Shown: positions 32,030 through 40,801, numbered from the stretch's first letter. The stretch is DNA of 64,000 bases from Natribaculum luteum (GCF_023008545.1 NZ_CP095397.1:2418001-2482000); one strand, 5' to 3'. The notes: generated by a model from the letters alone, not told the origin. A program made the numbers and translations.

Positions 32030-33100
32030 TTATACAACTTTCACGAGACGTGTCGTAAACCGACCAGTTCGCACCTGGAGCCAACCCCGAAGGGACTCGT
32101 CGACGTCTTCGTCGTCGGTGTCGACGCATAACGCGTCTAAATCGTCGAGCTTCTCGCCCGAGGCGACGACCTCGATATCGTCGGCGCGGTCGATTACCGC
32201 CGGCGAAATCTGGTGGTTGCCTCGCCCGAAGATGAACCCCTGTCCACCGATCGGCGAGACGACGATGGTGGCTGGATTCTCGAGGACCTCGAGAATCTCC
32301 GACTCGGCGGCGTCGCGGGCGAGCACCTCCCCGTCGCGCCAGACGTCGACTCCGAGCGGCGAGGGGTCGACACCGAGTTCCTCCTCGATCGCACCCACCG
32401 TGCTGCCAGGTCCGAAGACGTACGTCGTCCCCTCCTCGACCTCGCGAGCGAAGCCCTCGGCCAGCGCGTCGACGCTGCCACTCGAGAGCTGTTTGCTCGC
32501 CTGCAGGTCCGGTGCGACGGGGACGGGAACGATGGCTTTCAGGTCGGCTCGAACCTCGCCCTCGCGGTAGGCCTCCTCGTCGATGTCGTTTATCTCCCGG
32601 TTTTCGACCCGGTCTGCCTCGGCGGCGATCCGTCCGGTGTCGGCTGGCGTAACGCCGAAGACGGAAGAATAGACTTTCACGCCCGCGGGAACGCCCAGCA
32701 TCGGCGTCTCCGAGTCGGCGTCCTCGAGGACGTCCGCGACGTCGACAGCCGTCCCGTCGCCGCCGACGAACAGAAGCAGATCGACGTCTCGGTCGAGAAA
32801 TGCCCGAACTGCGGCTTTCGTGTCCGTCGCGCTCGTTTCGTCGGCGTCTGGCTCGTAGACGACCGTCGGGTCGTAGCCTGCCGCGTGCACCTCCTCGGCA
32901 CCCATCTCGCCGGCGGCAGTGTAGACGGTAAGTTCCGGTTCGCGACGGTAGAGGGCCTCGAGTGCGACGACGGCACGGTCGGGCGCACGCGGTTCGGCTC
33001 CCAGACGGCGTGCCTCCTCGACTTTTCCGTCGGTCCCTTTCAGTCCGACCCGACCGCCCATGCCAGCGATCGGATTGACGACGACGCCGATGCTATCCAT
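32030..33100 (-). CDS. NAD-kinase-like protein (AcoX / ATP-NAD kinase family)
   Basis: 356 residues. Diagnostic motifs are Asn9-Pro-Ile-Ala-Gly near the N-terminus and Gly113-Gly-Asp-Gly-Thr117, the phosphate-binding motif shared by NAD kinases and diacylglycerol kinases. The rest follows the AcoX/ATP-NAD kinase-like group: Phe-Gly-Pro-Gly-Ser-Thr and Pro-Ile-Gly-Gly-Gln-Gly-Phe-Ile-Phe-Gly-Arg-Gly-Asn. This group is distinct from canonical NadK, and its substrate is uncertain. ATG at 33100 gives the family N-terminus. No acetoin genes are nearby. Confidence 0.85.
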   Translation of the reverse strand: MDSIGVVVNPIAGMGGRVGLKGTDGKVEEARRLGAEPRAPDRAVVALEALYRREPELTVYTAAGEMGAEEVHAAGYDPTVVYEPDADETSATDTKAAVRAFLDRDVDLLLFVGGDGTAVDVADVLEDADSETPMLGVPAGVKVYSSVFGVTPADTGRIAAEADRVENREINDIDEEAYREGEVRADLKAIVPVPVAPDLQASKQLSSGSVDALAEGFAREVEEGTTYVFGPGSTVGAIEEELGVDPSPLGVDVWRDGEVLARDAAESEILEVLENPATIVVSPIGGQGFIFGRGNHQISPAVIDRADDIEVVASGEKLDDLDALCVDTDDEDVDESLRGWLQVRTGRFTTRLVKVV

Positions 33101-33171
33101 ACGCCAGCGTAGGCGGCCCGTCGCAAAAGCGGTGTGGCTTCTCGGTCGGCCGATCGCTCGCGGAGACCGCC

Positions 33172-33708
33172 TCAGGCGGTCTGTTCTTCCGGGCTCGGTT
33201 GCTCTCGAGGAACGACCGCGTCCTCGCTTCGAATCAGGGCGTACCCGCCGACGACGAAGACCAGGCCGGAGAACAGAAACGCCAGGTCCCACGCGAGAAC
33301 ACTCCCCGGTCCTGCCGGCCAGACGTGGTGGACGCCAAGAAGGTGGTGGTTTACGCCTCCCTCGGCGAGGTTGAACACACCCCATCCAACGATCGTCGAA
33401 CCGAGCAGCGCTCGCCCGGAGGGCGGGACGTCGTCACGACGCCAGGCGCGAACCAGCAACGCCACGCCGGCGATCGTAAAGAGGTACGTGGCGGCGTGGA
33501 AGAACCCGTCAGCTACCACGTTCACTCGCAGATCGCCCGCGATCGCCGGGTCGGGGTACGCAGACAGCATATGGTGCCACTGAAGTATCTGGTGGAGGAC
33601 GATCCCGTCGAAAAAGCCGCCCAATCCGATTCCGAGGACGATTCCCGCGTGAACGAGCGGCTTCGCGCGCTCCTGGAGTCCCAGCCACGTTCCGTCTCCG
33701 TCGGCCAT
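33172..33708 (-). CDS. DUF2243 membrane protein
   Basis: 178 residues with four predicted TM helices (about 18-38, 66-88, 100-120 and 138-160). The His-rich signature Asp-Gly-Ile-Val-Leu-His-Gln-Ile-Leu-Gln-Trp-His-His-Met and Gly-Gly-Val-Asn-His-His-Leu-Leu-Gly-Val-His-His is diagnostic of DUF2243. The conserved His pairs in or near the membrane suggest metal or haem contact, which is inference. Function is not established; cytochrome oxidase genes, often near such families, are absent here. Confidence 0.88.
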   Translation of the reverse strand: MADGDGTWLGLQERAKPLVHAGIVLGIGLGGFFDGIVLHQILQWHHMLSAYPDPAIAGDLRVNVVADGFFHAATYLFTIAGVALLVRAWRRDDVPPSGRALLGSTIVGWGVFNLAEGGVNHHLLGVHHVWPAGPGSVLAWDLAFLFSGLVFVVGGYALIRSEDAVVPREQPSPEEQTA

Positions 33709-33814
33709 GCCGGTACGAAAACAGAACGCGAGAAAACGCCTTCTGCCGTCCGTTGCAAGCGGCTGTCGGCGAAATCGCGTGGCAGTGCGAGTGCCCGATG
33801 GCAGGGACAGACGC

Positions 33815-34546
33815 TCAGTCCGTCGATCGAACGACGTCGACCACCGTCACGTCCGCCATTCGCGCCAGGACGACCCGTGGAACGTCTGCCTGCTCGAGGA
33901 TCGCGGCTGCGATCTCGCGGGCCGTCCCCTCGTCGCCGGCGTCGTCGACCTTGTTGAGAAGCGGGATCGTCGTCGCACCTGCCGGGATTCCCTTCAGCCC
34001 GCCCTCGTCGCTCGAGACGACCGTCGCGACCGCCGCAGGCGTGATCCGGTCGCCGACCTCGAGGTCGGTGATCGCGGCGACGCGCTCGGGGCGGTGGACG
34101 TACTCTTCGGTGAGTGGCTTGCCGACGGCGTGGACGCTCGCGATCGGGACGACAACGTCGGTCGTCGACGGCAACTGGGGTTCGCGCTCGTCGGGGGCCT
34201 TGAACTCGCGCGTTCGCGCTCCGTCTGCCTTCACGAGGACGGGGCCGTCGTGGACACTCGCGATGGCGTCGACCGTCTCGGGGTCGTACCCGCGATACCG
34301 GTCGTTGTCCTCCCGTGCGGGCACGAGTCCGAGCGGAAACGCCGTCGCGCCCTCGAGTGCCGCCCGTGGCGCGTCCGTCACCTGCACGGCCGCGACGTGC
34401 TGGTCGAAGATCGGAATCCGCACCGTCGCCGTGAGAACGGCGCGCTCGAGGCGATCGGCGAGCGCGTACAGCGTCGATTTCTTGCCACCCGCTCCGACCA
34501 CACAGAGCGTCCCCCTGTCGGCGTCCAGCGCGTCGACGACGTTCAT
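33815..34546 (-). CDS. yqeC: YqeC family protein (putative selenium-dependent hydroxylase maturation)
   Basis: 243 residues. It starts with a P-loop-like Gly18-Ala-Gly-Gly-Lys-Lys-Ser-Thr25 and continues with Val-Lys-Ala-Asp-Gly-Ala-Arg-Thr-Arg-Glu-Phe-Lys-Ala-Pro and Leu-Leu-Asn-Lys-Val-Asp, the pattern of YqeC. In bacteria YqeC is linked by context to selenium-dependent molybdenum hydroxylases. No yqeB, selD or molybdenum hydroxylase gene is visible in the window, so that role is untested here. It probably binds a nucleotide in the cytosol. Confidence 0.82.
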   Translation of the reverse strand: MNVVDALDADRGTLCVVGAGGKKSTLYALADRLERAVLTATVRIPIFDQHVAAVQVTDAPRAALEGATAFPLGLVPAREDNDRYRGYDPETVDAIASVHDGPVLVKADGARTREFKAPDEREPQLPSTTDVVVPIASVHAVGKPLTEEYVHRPERVAAITDLEVGDRITPAAVATVVSSDEGGLKGIPAGATTIPLLNKVDDAGDEGTAREIAAAILEQADVPRVVLARMADVTVVDVVRSTD

Positions 34547-34620
34547 AGCCGTAGCATAGATGTTCGACCCTAAAAATCCGCCCGTCGGGTCGACACGTAG
34601 ATCCCCCGCTCTCGGCCGGG

Positions 34621-35769
34621 CTACAGGTAGCCTTCCTCGGCCAGCCGCTCGATCCCCTCGCGCAGGCGCTCCTCGCTCGCAGCGTAGGAAATTCGCGCGT
34701 AGCCAGGGGTGCCAAAGGCACTGCCCGGAACGGTGGCGACGTGGGCGTCCTCGAGTGCGCCCTCACACCAGGTCTGGTCGTCCGAGTCGACGGGCAACAT
34801 CATGTAGAACGCGCCGTCCGGAACCGCGACGTCGACGCCCTCTTCCTCGAGCAGGTCGACGACCAGGTCGCGTCGCTCCTCGAAGGCGGCGACCATCTCC
34901 TCGACTGCCTCGTCGGTGTTCTGCAGGGCCTCGATGCCCGCGTGCTGGACGAAGTTGACGGCCGACGACACGGAGTGGCTGTGGAGCTTTCCAGCCTGGT
35001 CGACCAGTTCCTCGGGACCGGCGAAGTAGCCCAGCCGCCAGCCGGTCATCGAGTAGGCCTTCGAGAAGCCGTTGACCGTCACGGTGCGGTCTGCCATCCC
35101 CTCGAGCGTGCCCAGGCTGGTCGGCTCGACGCCGTAGGTGATCTCCTTGTAGATCTCGTCGGAGATGACGGTGACGTCGTGTTCGACTGCCAGGTCGCGG
35201 ACGCCCTCGAGCGCGGCGTCGGAGTAGACCGCGCCGGTGGGGTTCGACGGCGAGTTGACGATCAGCAGCTCTGTCTCGTCCGTGACGACGCTCGCGAGGT
35301 CGTCGAGTGCGGGCTCGAGCTGGAAGTCGAAGGCAGAGAGGTCGACGCGGGTGAGCGAGCCGCCGGCCATCTTGACCATCGCCTCGTAGGAGACCCACGC
35401 GGGGTCGAGCAGGACGACCTCGTCGCCGTCTTCGACGAGCGCGCTGACGATCTCGTACAGCGCCTGCTTCGCGCCAGGCGTGACGATGATCTCCTCGGGG
35501 CCGTGCTCTAAGCCGTCGTCGGCCAGCTTCTCCGCGATGGCCTCGCGGAGTTCGAGGATGCCGGCGGAGGTGGTGTAGCCGGTGTGGCCGGCGTCCATCG
35601 CCGCCTTGCCGGCGTCGACGATGTTGTCGGGCGTCGGGAAGTCGGGTTCACCGACGGAGAGGTCGACGACGTCTGCGCCCTCGGCCTCGAGTTCGGTTGC
35701 GAGTGCGGAGATTGCAAGCGTTGCGGACGGTTCGACTCGGGTTACGCGGTCTGCGAAGTCCATGGTCAT
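34621..35769 (-). CDS. PLP-dependent aminotransferase, class I (aspartate family)
   Basis: 382 residues; a second ATG two codons in is an alternative start. Fold-type I landmarks are Pro-Ser-Asn176-Pro-Thr-Gly (carboxylate/PLP contact), Ser-Asp-Glu-Ile-Tyr-Lys (PLP ring Asp and Tyr), Schiff-base Lys237 in Gly-Phe-Ser-Lys-Ala-Tyr-Ser-Met-Thr-Gly, and the C-terminal Arg in Ala-Arg-Ile-Ser-Tyr-Ala that binds the substrate carboxylate. This is the AspC/PatA-like subgroup acting on aspartate or similar amino acids. Its start overlaps ribH by 4 bp, so they are co-translated although not in one obvious pathway. Confidence 0.92.
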   Translation of the reverse strand: MTMDFADRVTRVEPSATLAISALATELEAEGADVVDLSVGEPDFPTPDNIVDAGKAAMDAGHTGYTTSAGILELREAIAEKLADDGLEHGPEEIIVTPGAKQALYEIVSALVEDGDEVVLLDPAWVSYEAMVKMAGGSLTRVDLSAFDFQLEPALDDLASVVTDETELLIVNSPSNPTGAVYSDAALEGVRDLAVEHDVTVISDEIYKEITYGVEPTSLGTLEGMADRTVTVNGFSKAYSMTGWRLGYFAGPEELVDQAGKLHSHSVSSAVNFVQHAGIEALQNTDEAVEEMVAAFEERRDLVVDLLEEEGVDVAVPDGAFYMMLPVDSDDQTWCEGALEDAHVATVPGSAFGTPGYARISYAASEERLREGIERLAEEGYL

Positions 35770-36176
35770 GGTTCTGGAAGTTCCTCGACGAGATCGATCG
35801 CACCCTCGACTGCTTTCGCCGCGTTCTCGACGCGTTCGCGGGCCTCCGCGGCGGACATGCCGGGACCCGTCACACCGAGGGTGACTGGCGTGTCACGCTC
35901 GAGACTCACGTCGGAGAGACGCTGGGCCGTGGCGTCGGTGATCACCTGGTCGTGGTCGGTGTCACCGGTGATGACCGCACCGACGACGGCGACGGCGTCG
36001 ACTTCCTCGAGACGAGCGAGGCGGTCTGCGGCCAGCGGTGCGTCGTACGCGCCCGGGACGTGGACCGTCTCGTAGACGTCGACGCCGGCGGCGTCTGCGG
36101 CCTCTCGGGCCTGCGTTTCCATCTGCTCGGTGATCGGGCGGTTGAACTGCGCGACCACCAGGCCGAGCGTGGGCAT
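35766..36176 (-). CDS. ribH: 6,7-dimethyl-8-ribityllumazine synthase
   Basis: 136 residues, the short archaeal form. It condenses 5-amino-6-ribitylaminouracil with 3,4-dihydroxy-2-butanone 4-phosphate, the penultimate step of riboflavin synthesis. Landmarks are Phe11-Asn (aromatic base), Val-Pro-Gly-Ala-Tyr-Asp-Ala-Pro at 40-47, and catalytic His75 in Gly-Asp-Thr-Asp-His-Asp-Gln-Val. The Gly-Asp-Thr-Asp-His variant of Gly-Glu-Thr-x-His keeps the His. It is the first gene of a two-gene operon with the aminotransferase. No other rib gene is in the window. Confidence 0.94.
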   Translation of the reverse strand: MPTLGLVVAQFNRPITEQMETQAREAADAAGVDVYETVHVPGAYDAPLAADRLARLEEVDAVAVVGAVITGDTDHDQVITDATAQRLSDVSLERDTPVTLGVTGPGMSAAEARERVENAAKAVEGAIDLVEELPEP

Positions 36177-36405
36177 ACCAGTGCGGTTGGGTGGCTGGGT
36201 AAAAGAGGTACCGTTCTACGGTGACCGCGTACCGATACCGCCGGACGACACGGGCCAGCTGTCGATCGCACGCGAGACGCCGCCGTCAGCGGCGACAGCC
36301 GTCCAGACGCGATCGAGGCCGCCCTGACTGTCGTCCGGTGGGACTCGCCGGCCGACCCACCGCTCGACGGCGTCCGACTCTCGCGCTCTTGCCGGACGAG
36401 AATCG

Positions 36406-37233
36406 CTACGACGCATCGGTGTTTCGAAACGTCACGTCGCCGTTGGTCGTCTCGATGCGGATCCGTCGGGTTCCGTCACCCAGCGTCATCTCGAGTGAGC
36501 CGCCGCTCGAGGCGTTCGAATCGCCGAAGCCGTCGACCGATACGTCGCCATTGGTCGTCGAGACGCTGACGGTCGCATCGAGCGGCGCGGACGCTCGGAC
36601 CGCGATTTCGCCGTTGGTACTCCCCGCGGTCAGGTCGCCGTCGCCGTCCGCAAGCGAGACGTCGATATCCCCGTTCGTCGTGTCCGCATCAACGTCACCG
36701 CTGACTTCGGCGGTGTTGATATCTCCGTTGGTGGTCTCGGCGTTCAGCCCGCCGTCGACGCCCTCGACGTCGATCTGGCCGTTCGTCGTCCCGACGACCA
36801 GTTCGCCGGTCGTGTTCCGGATTTCGACGTCGCCGTTCGTCGTCTTCGCCCGCGCGAGCCGGATCCCCGCCGGGACCGTCACCTCGAGATCGATTTTGGG
36901 ATTGGAACTGAATAGAAACGGTAGCGTGTCGTCGTTCGTCTCGAGTCTCAGGGTTCCGTCGCTCCGGCTGGACTCGAGGGTTACCGACTCGAGGGCGTCT
37001 TCGGTCGGTGCCGTTTTGTGAGCCCGGACCTCGATCGCATCGCCCTGGTTGCCGTCGACGGTGATCCAGCCGTTGGTCACCTCGAGCGCGAGCGAACTGA
37101 GATCGGTGGTCTCGTAGGTTTTCGTCACGGTTTCCGTTGCGCCCCCGCCGGTCGCGAGACAGCCGGCGAGCGCGCCGAGTGCACCGAGACTTCCCCCACC
37201 GAGCAACTGGCGTCGTGAAATGTCCCTTCGCAT
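36406..37233 (-). CDS. Tat lipoprotein with DUF4097 beta-repeat domain
   Basis: 275 residues. A twin-arginine signal (Arg7-Arg8-Gln-Leu-Leu-Gly-Gly-Gly) ends in lipobox Leu-Ala-Gly-Cys25, so the mature protein is probably lipid-anchored outside the cell. From residue about 40 to the end it is a right-handed beta solenoid of DUF4097 with at least eight copies of Thr-Thr-Asn-Gly-Asp/Gln/Glu followed by an alternating hydrophobic strand. Adhesin-like or structural roles are proposed for such proteins; no enzyme motif is present. It stands alone. Confidence 0.88.
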   Translation of the reverse strand: MRRDISRRQLLGGGSLGALGALAGCLATGGGATETVTKTYETTDLSSLALEVTNGWITVDGNQGDAIEVRAHKTAPTEDALESVTLESSRSDGTLRLETNDDTLPFLFSSNPKIDLEVTVPAGIRLARAKTTNGDVEIRNTTGELVVGTTNGQIDVEGVDGGLNAETTNGDINTAEVSGDVDADTTNGDIDVSLADGDGDLTAGSTNGEIAVRASAPLDATVSVSTTNGDVSVDGFGDSNASSGGSLEMTLGDGTRRIRIETTNGDVTFRNTDAS

Positions 37234-37434
37234 ACTCGTACCCGTGTGTTCCTATCGACATATGTACTATCGATCAGTTTCCGACGCAGGTGTTCGCCAC
37301 GAAGGTTTTTATAGGATCGTGGCGGCTTCGCCCGAAGTCGTCATCTCGCAGAGCCGCCAGTTCCGTTCGATCGGACGCCTCGGAGATCGCGTTTCGGGAG
37401 AGAGCGATCGCGCCTCGAGCGTGCCGTTTGAGAA

Positions 37435-37442
37435 TTCTTAAG
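37435..37442 (+). promoter_or_regulatory. TATA box of purK
   Basis: TTCTTAAG centred about 28 bp before the ATG at 37468; leaderless geometry. Confidence 0.65.
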
Positions 37443-37467
37443 CGCGGGCGACGACAACGGCGGCGTA

Positions 37468-38682
37468 ATGACGACGCTACGGACGCCGGGACCGACCCTC
37501 GGCGTAGTCGGTGGTGGACAGCTCGGGCGGATGCTCGCCGAGGCGGCCGGGCCACTCGGCGTCGAGGTGGTCGTCCTCGACCCGACGCCCGACTGTCCGG
37601 CGGCACCGCTCGCCCGCGATCAGATCGTCGCCGACTTCGACGACGAGGCCGGGATCCGCGAGCTCGCCGAACGTGCGGACGTCCTCACGTTCGAGATCGA
37701 ACTCGCCGACCAGGACGTCATGGCCCGTATCGGCGAGGAGACCGGGACGCCGGTCCACCCGAAGCCGTCGACGCTCGAGACGATCCACGACAAACTCGTC
37801 CAGAAGCGCGAACTCGCCGAGGCCGGCGTTCCGGTGCCGCCGTTCCGCGAGGTCGAGGACGCCGACGACATCCGCGAGGCGATCGACGACTACGGCGCGC
37901 CGGTGATGCTCAAAGCCCGCACCGGCGGCTACGACGGGCGCGGAAACGTCCCCGTCGAGTCCAAAGCCGACGCCGAGGACGCCCTCGAGTCGGTCGCCGG
38001 TCCCGCGATGGTCGAGTCGTTCGTCGACTTCGAACGCGAGGTGTCGGTCATCGCCGTCAAGGGCGAGGACGAGGTCGCTACCTTCCCGCTTGGTGAGAAC
38101 GTCCACGAAGACGAGATCCTTCGGAAGACGATCGTCCCCGCGCGCTCGAGCGAGCCCGTCGCGGAGCGCGCGTACGACGTCGCGCGAGATGTCCTCGAGG
38201 TGATGGACGGTCGTGGCGTCTACGGGATCGAACTGTTCGAGACGAGCGAGGCGCGTGGTGCCTCGGAAACCTCGAGCGGGAAAAGCCCGCGTGAGAGCGG
38301 GGGCGAGATCCTGCTCAACGAGATCGCACCGCGGCCACACAACTCCGGCCACTGGACGATCGAGGGAACCCAGACCTCGCAGTTCGAACAGCATGTCAGG
38401 GCCGTCCTGGGCTGGCCGCTCGGCTCGACGGCACTGCGTTCGCCGACCGTGATGACGAATCTTCTCGGCGACGTCGAGGCGGAGCGTCCCGCACAGCTCG
38501 AGGATATCGACGAGATCCTCGAGACGCCCGGCGCGGCCCTCCACTGGTACGGCAAGCGACAGGCCAGGCCGTTGCGGAAAATGGGCCACGTGACGCTGTC
38601 GGCACACGACGAGGAGACGTCGGTCGACGACCTGCTCGAGACCGCGCGTGCGCTCGAGGCCGCCGTGACGTTCCGGTCGTAG
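37468..38682 (+). CDS. purK: 5-(carboxyamino)imidazole ribonucleotide synthase with palindromic insert
   Basis: 404 residues, ATP-grasp enzyme that carboxylates AIR to N5-CAIR in purine synthesis. Landmarks are Gly-Gly-Gly-Gln-Leu-Gly-Arg-Met at 15-22, Leu-Lys-Ala-Arg-Thr-Gly-Gly-Tyr-Asp-Gly-Arg-Gly (ATP-grasp loop), and Leu-Leu-Asn-Glu-Ile-Ala-Pro-Arg-Pro-His-Asn-Ser-Gly-His (Mg/ATP site). Between Phe-Glu-Thr and Gly-Gly-Glu-Ile-Leu-Leu-Asn-Glu there is an unusual Ser/Gly/Glu/Arg-rich stretch, residues 261-277, encoded by two hairpins. The active-site residues on both sides are intact. It is followed by purE, 75 bp downstream. Confidence 0.93.
   Translation: MTTLRTPGPTLGVVGGGQLGRMLAEAAGPLGVEVVVLDPTPDCPAAPLARDQIVADFDDEAGIRELAERADVLTFEIELADQDVMARIGEETGTPVHPKPSTLETIHDKLVQKRELAEAGVPVPPFREVEDADDIREAIDDYGAPVMLKARTGGYDGRGNVPVESKADAEDALESVAGPAMVESFVDFEREVSVIAVKGEDEVATFPLGENVHEDEILRKTIVPARSSEPVAERAYDVARDVLEVMDGRGVYGIELFETSEARGASETSSGKSPRESGGEILLNEIAPRPHNSGHWTIEGTQTSQFEQHVRAVLGWPLGSTALRSPTVMTNLLGDVEAERPAQLEDIDEILETPGAALHWYGKRQARPLRKMGHVTLSAHDEETSVDDLLETARALEAAVTFRS
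38248..38290. repeat. Double-hairpin element inserted in purK
   Basis: First hairpin 38248-38264 (GAGGCGC, loop GTG, GTGCCTC, one G-T pair); second hairpin 38276-38290 (GCGGG, loop AAAAG, CCCGC). Together with flanking bases they encode about 17 residues (Glu261-Ser277) not expected in PurK at this point. Confidence 0.6.
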
Positions 38683-38757
38683 TCGCCCGGCCGCACTCGA
38701 TTCCGCCGCCGTCTCGTTTACCATCGTTTGAAGTCACTTGCCCGACCATCACCGCCT

Positions 38758-39390
38758 ATGAGCGACAGCGTCAGCGACTTGATCGACCGACTCCACGACG
38801 AAGCCGACCAGGATCGCCCGGCTGCGGAAACTCCCGACGTGGGGATCGTGATGGGAAGTGACTCCGACCTCGAGACCATGATGACCGGCGGTCGCCGCCG
38901 GGGGGCCTACGACGCGTTCGTCGACGAACTCGGGTTCGAGGAACAGACCGACTTCGAGGAGCCGCCCGAGTCCCGGTTTACGTTCGAGACGTACGTCACC
39001 TCGGCACACCGTACGCCCGAACTGATGTACGCATACGCCGAGACCGCAGAGGCACGCGGCATCGAGGTCATCATCGCGGGCGCGGGCGGGAAGTCCGCGG
39101 ACCTGCCGAACATGACCGCCTCGATCGCCTATCCGCTTCCAGTCATCGGGGTGCCGGTCCAGGAGAAGTCCGTCGACTCGGTGATCGGCATGCCGACGGG
39201 CGCGCCGATCGTCGCCGTCGACGCGGGCAAGTCGTTCAACGCCGCACTGTCGGCAGCACAGATCCTCGCGCGCCAGCACGAACCCGTCCGCGAGCGACTC
39301 GCCGCGTACCACGAGCAGCTACAAGGCGAGGTCGGCGACGTCTCCCGCGAACTCCACGACCGAGGGACGCTCGAGTTCACGTCCGAGTGA
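38758..39390 (+). CDS. purE: N5-carboxyaminoimidazole ribonucleotide mutase
   Basis: 210 residues. Moves the carboxyl group from N5-CAIR to CAIR, the step after PurK. Landmarks are Gly33-Ser-Asp-Ser-Asp (phosphate-binding loop), Ser-Ala-His84-Arg-Thr-Pro, and Ala-Gly-Ala-Gly-Gly-Lys-Ser-Ala-Asp-Leu-Pro. It is longer than bacterial class I PurE because of an N-terminal extension and an extra segment between the two active-site motifs (residues about 41-78), including Thr-Gly-Gly-Arg-Arg-Arg-Gly encoded by a 17 bp perfect palindrome. The other residues in the segment follow the haloarchaeal pattern. ATG at 38758 is chosen over one 10 codons upstream. Confidence 0.93.
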   Translation: MSDSVSDLIDRLHDEADQDRPAAETPDVGIVMGSDSDLETMMTGGRRRGAYDAFVDELGFEEQTDFEEPPESRFTFETYVTSAHRTPELMYAYAETAEARGIEVIIAGAGGKSADLPNMTASIAYPLPVIGVPVQEKSVDSVIGMPTGAPIVAVDAGKSFNAALSAAQILARQHEPVRERLAAYHEQLQGEVGDVSRELHDRGTLEFTSE

Positions 39391-39647
39391 TCGCCGGTCG
39401 ACTAGCCTCGGTGGCATTAATTCGCTGTTGTCGATTCGGTCCACGTCGAACGCGAGTGCGGCCACGCTCTCGGCAGGACGTTCGGCGTCTCGATACCACG
39501 AATGTTGTCGATTCCTGACTCACTCTCCTGGCGGCAGCCGCCGGTTCTCCTGCGATTTTCTCTTCATCTTCACCGACTATTCGCGAGTGGATCTGCATCC
39601 AGAACGGTCGACGGATGCGAAATCGGGCGAAAAGGAAAGAATCAACC

Positions 39648-39655
39648 CTTATATG
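39648..39655 (+). promoter_or_regulatory. TATA box of the nuo operon
   Basis: CTTATATG is centred about 35 bp before the nuoA ATG, giving a predicted leader of about 8 nt. The 296 bp between purE and nuoA otherwise shows no gene. Confidence 0.6.
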
Positions 39656-39686
39656 GGTGCGTTTCCAACGGCCGAACGTTACGGAG

Positions 39687-40100
39687 ATGAATGAATGGAT
39701 AGCCATCGGGGCGCTGGCGCTCGTGGGGATACTGATTCCGCTCGGCATGATGTCGGTGTCGTATCTCCTGCGTCCGAGTGTACCCGAAACGAGTAAACGT
39801 GCCACCTACGAGAGTGGCGAGGTGCCGACAGGCGGGACGCGCATCCGGTTTAACATCCAGTACTACATGGTTGCGCTTCTTTTCGTCGTCTTCGACATCG
39901 AGACCGTCCTGCTGTTCCCGTGGGCGGTCATATACCGGGACGCGCTCGAGTCGGGAGAGGTGACGTTGATGCAGGCGCTCGGTCCGATGTTGCTCTTCGT
40001 CGCCATCCTCGTCGTCGGACTCGCGTGGGCGTGGCGCAACGGCGCAGTGCAGTGGGCAAAGAGCCCCCGTCAGGTCGAACTGGAGGCCAATCGACCATGA
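39687..40100 (+). CDS. nuoA: NADH-quinone oxidoreductase-type subunit A
   Basis: 137 residues with three TM helices (about 5-26, 60-82 and 90-115). The conserved loop Thr-Tyr-Glu-Ser-Gly-Glu-Val-Pro and Phe-Asp-Ile-Glu-Thr-Val-Leu-Leu-Phe-Pro-Trp identify it. Subunit A sits at the junction of the membrane arm and the quinone site. It is the first gene of a 12-gene operon; its stop overlaps nuoB by 4 bp. ATG at 39687 is chosen because the upstream in-frame extension is not family-like. Confidence 0.95.
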   Translation: MNEWIAIGALALVGILIPLGMMSVSYLLRPSVPETSKRATYESGEVPTGGTRIRFNIQYYMVALLFVVFDIETVLLFPWAVIYRDALESGEVTLMQALGPMLLFVAILVVGLAWAWRNGAVQWAKSPRQVELEANRP

Positions 40101-40801
40101 GTAACGAACCACGCCAACAGATCTACGACAGTACTGCCCCATCGACCGACACGCGGGAATCCCGCATGGGAGAGGGCGTCGACGACCGCTTCAACTCGAA
40201 GCTTCGAGAAGCGTTCGGCGCGTCGCCCTTTATTCTCACCAAGTTCGACAAGTTCATGAACTGGGTCCGCGGGTCGTCGATGTTCATGCTGCAGTTCGGG
40301 ATCGCCTGCTGTAGCATCGAAATGATCCACTCGTACGCGATCAAACACGACCTCGACCGGTTCGGGGCTGGCGTTCCGCGTGCATCACCGCGACAGGCAG
40401 ACGTCATGATCGTCCCCGGGACGATCGTCTCGAAGTTCGGACCGCGCATGAAGCGCGTCTACGACCAGATGCCCGAACCGAAGTTCGTCGTCGGCATGGG
40501 ATCGTGTACGATCTCCGGCGGCCCGTTCCAGGAAGGGTACAACGTGGTCAAGGGTGCCGAAGAGATCATCCCGGTCGACATTCACGTCCCCGGGTGTCCA
40601 CCGCGACCGGAGGCGCTCATCTACGGCGTCGCCAAGCTCCAGGAGCGAATCGCCAACGGCGAATCGTCACCCGTCGTCGTCAAGCCGTACGAACTCGAGG
40701 AGTTCGGCGACCTGCCGCGAGACGAACTGGTACAGAAACTGGCCGACCAGATCGACGAAGACGACCTCGTCATGCGTTACAACTGGGCTGATTCGCCATG
40801 A
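40097..40801 (+). CDS. nuoB: NADH-quinone oxidoreductase-type subunit B
   Basis: 234 residues; carries iron-sulfur cluster N2, the last electron carrier before the quinone. The ligands are Cys71-Cys72, Cys137 (Gly-Ser-Cys-Thr-Ile-Ser-Gly-Gly) and Cys167 (Val-Pro-Gly-Cys-Pro-Pro). An N-terminal hydrophilic extension of about 40 residues is typical in haloarchaea. It overlaps nuoA and the CD gene by 4 bp each. Confidence 0.96.
   Translation: MSNEPRQQIYDSTAPSTDTRESRMGEGVDDRFNSKLREAFGASPFILTKFDKFMNWVRGSSMFMLQFGIACCSIEMIHSYAIKHDLDRFGAGVPRASPRQADVMIVPGTIVSKFGPRMKRVYDQMPEPKFVVGMGSCTISGGPFQEGYNVVKGAEEIIPVDIHVPGCPPRPEALIYGVAKLQERIANGESSPVVVKPYELEEFGDLPRDELVQKLADQIDEDDLVMRYNWADSP

Noticed and set aside
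36216-36416. 66-codon minus-strand frame downstream of the DUF4097 gene
   Set aside because: No recognisable domain, Arg/Ser/Pro-rich composition unlike neighbouring proteins, and it overlaps the end of a real gene.
37300-37310. TATA-like TTTTTATA as promoter of an unannotated gene
   Set aside because: No credible reading frame or structured RNA follows before purK, which has its own TATA box.
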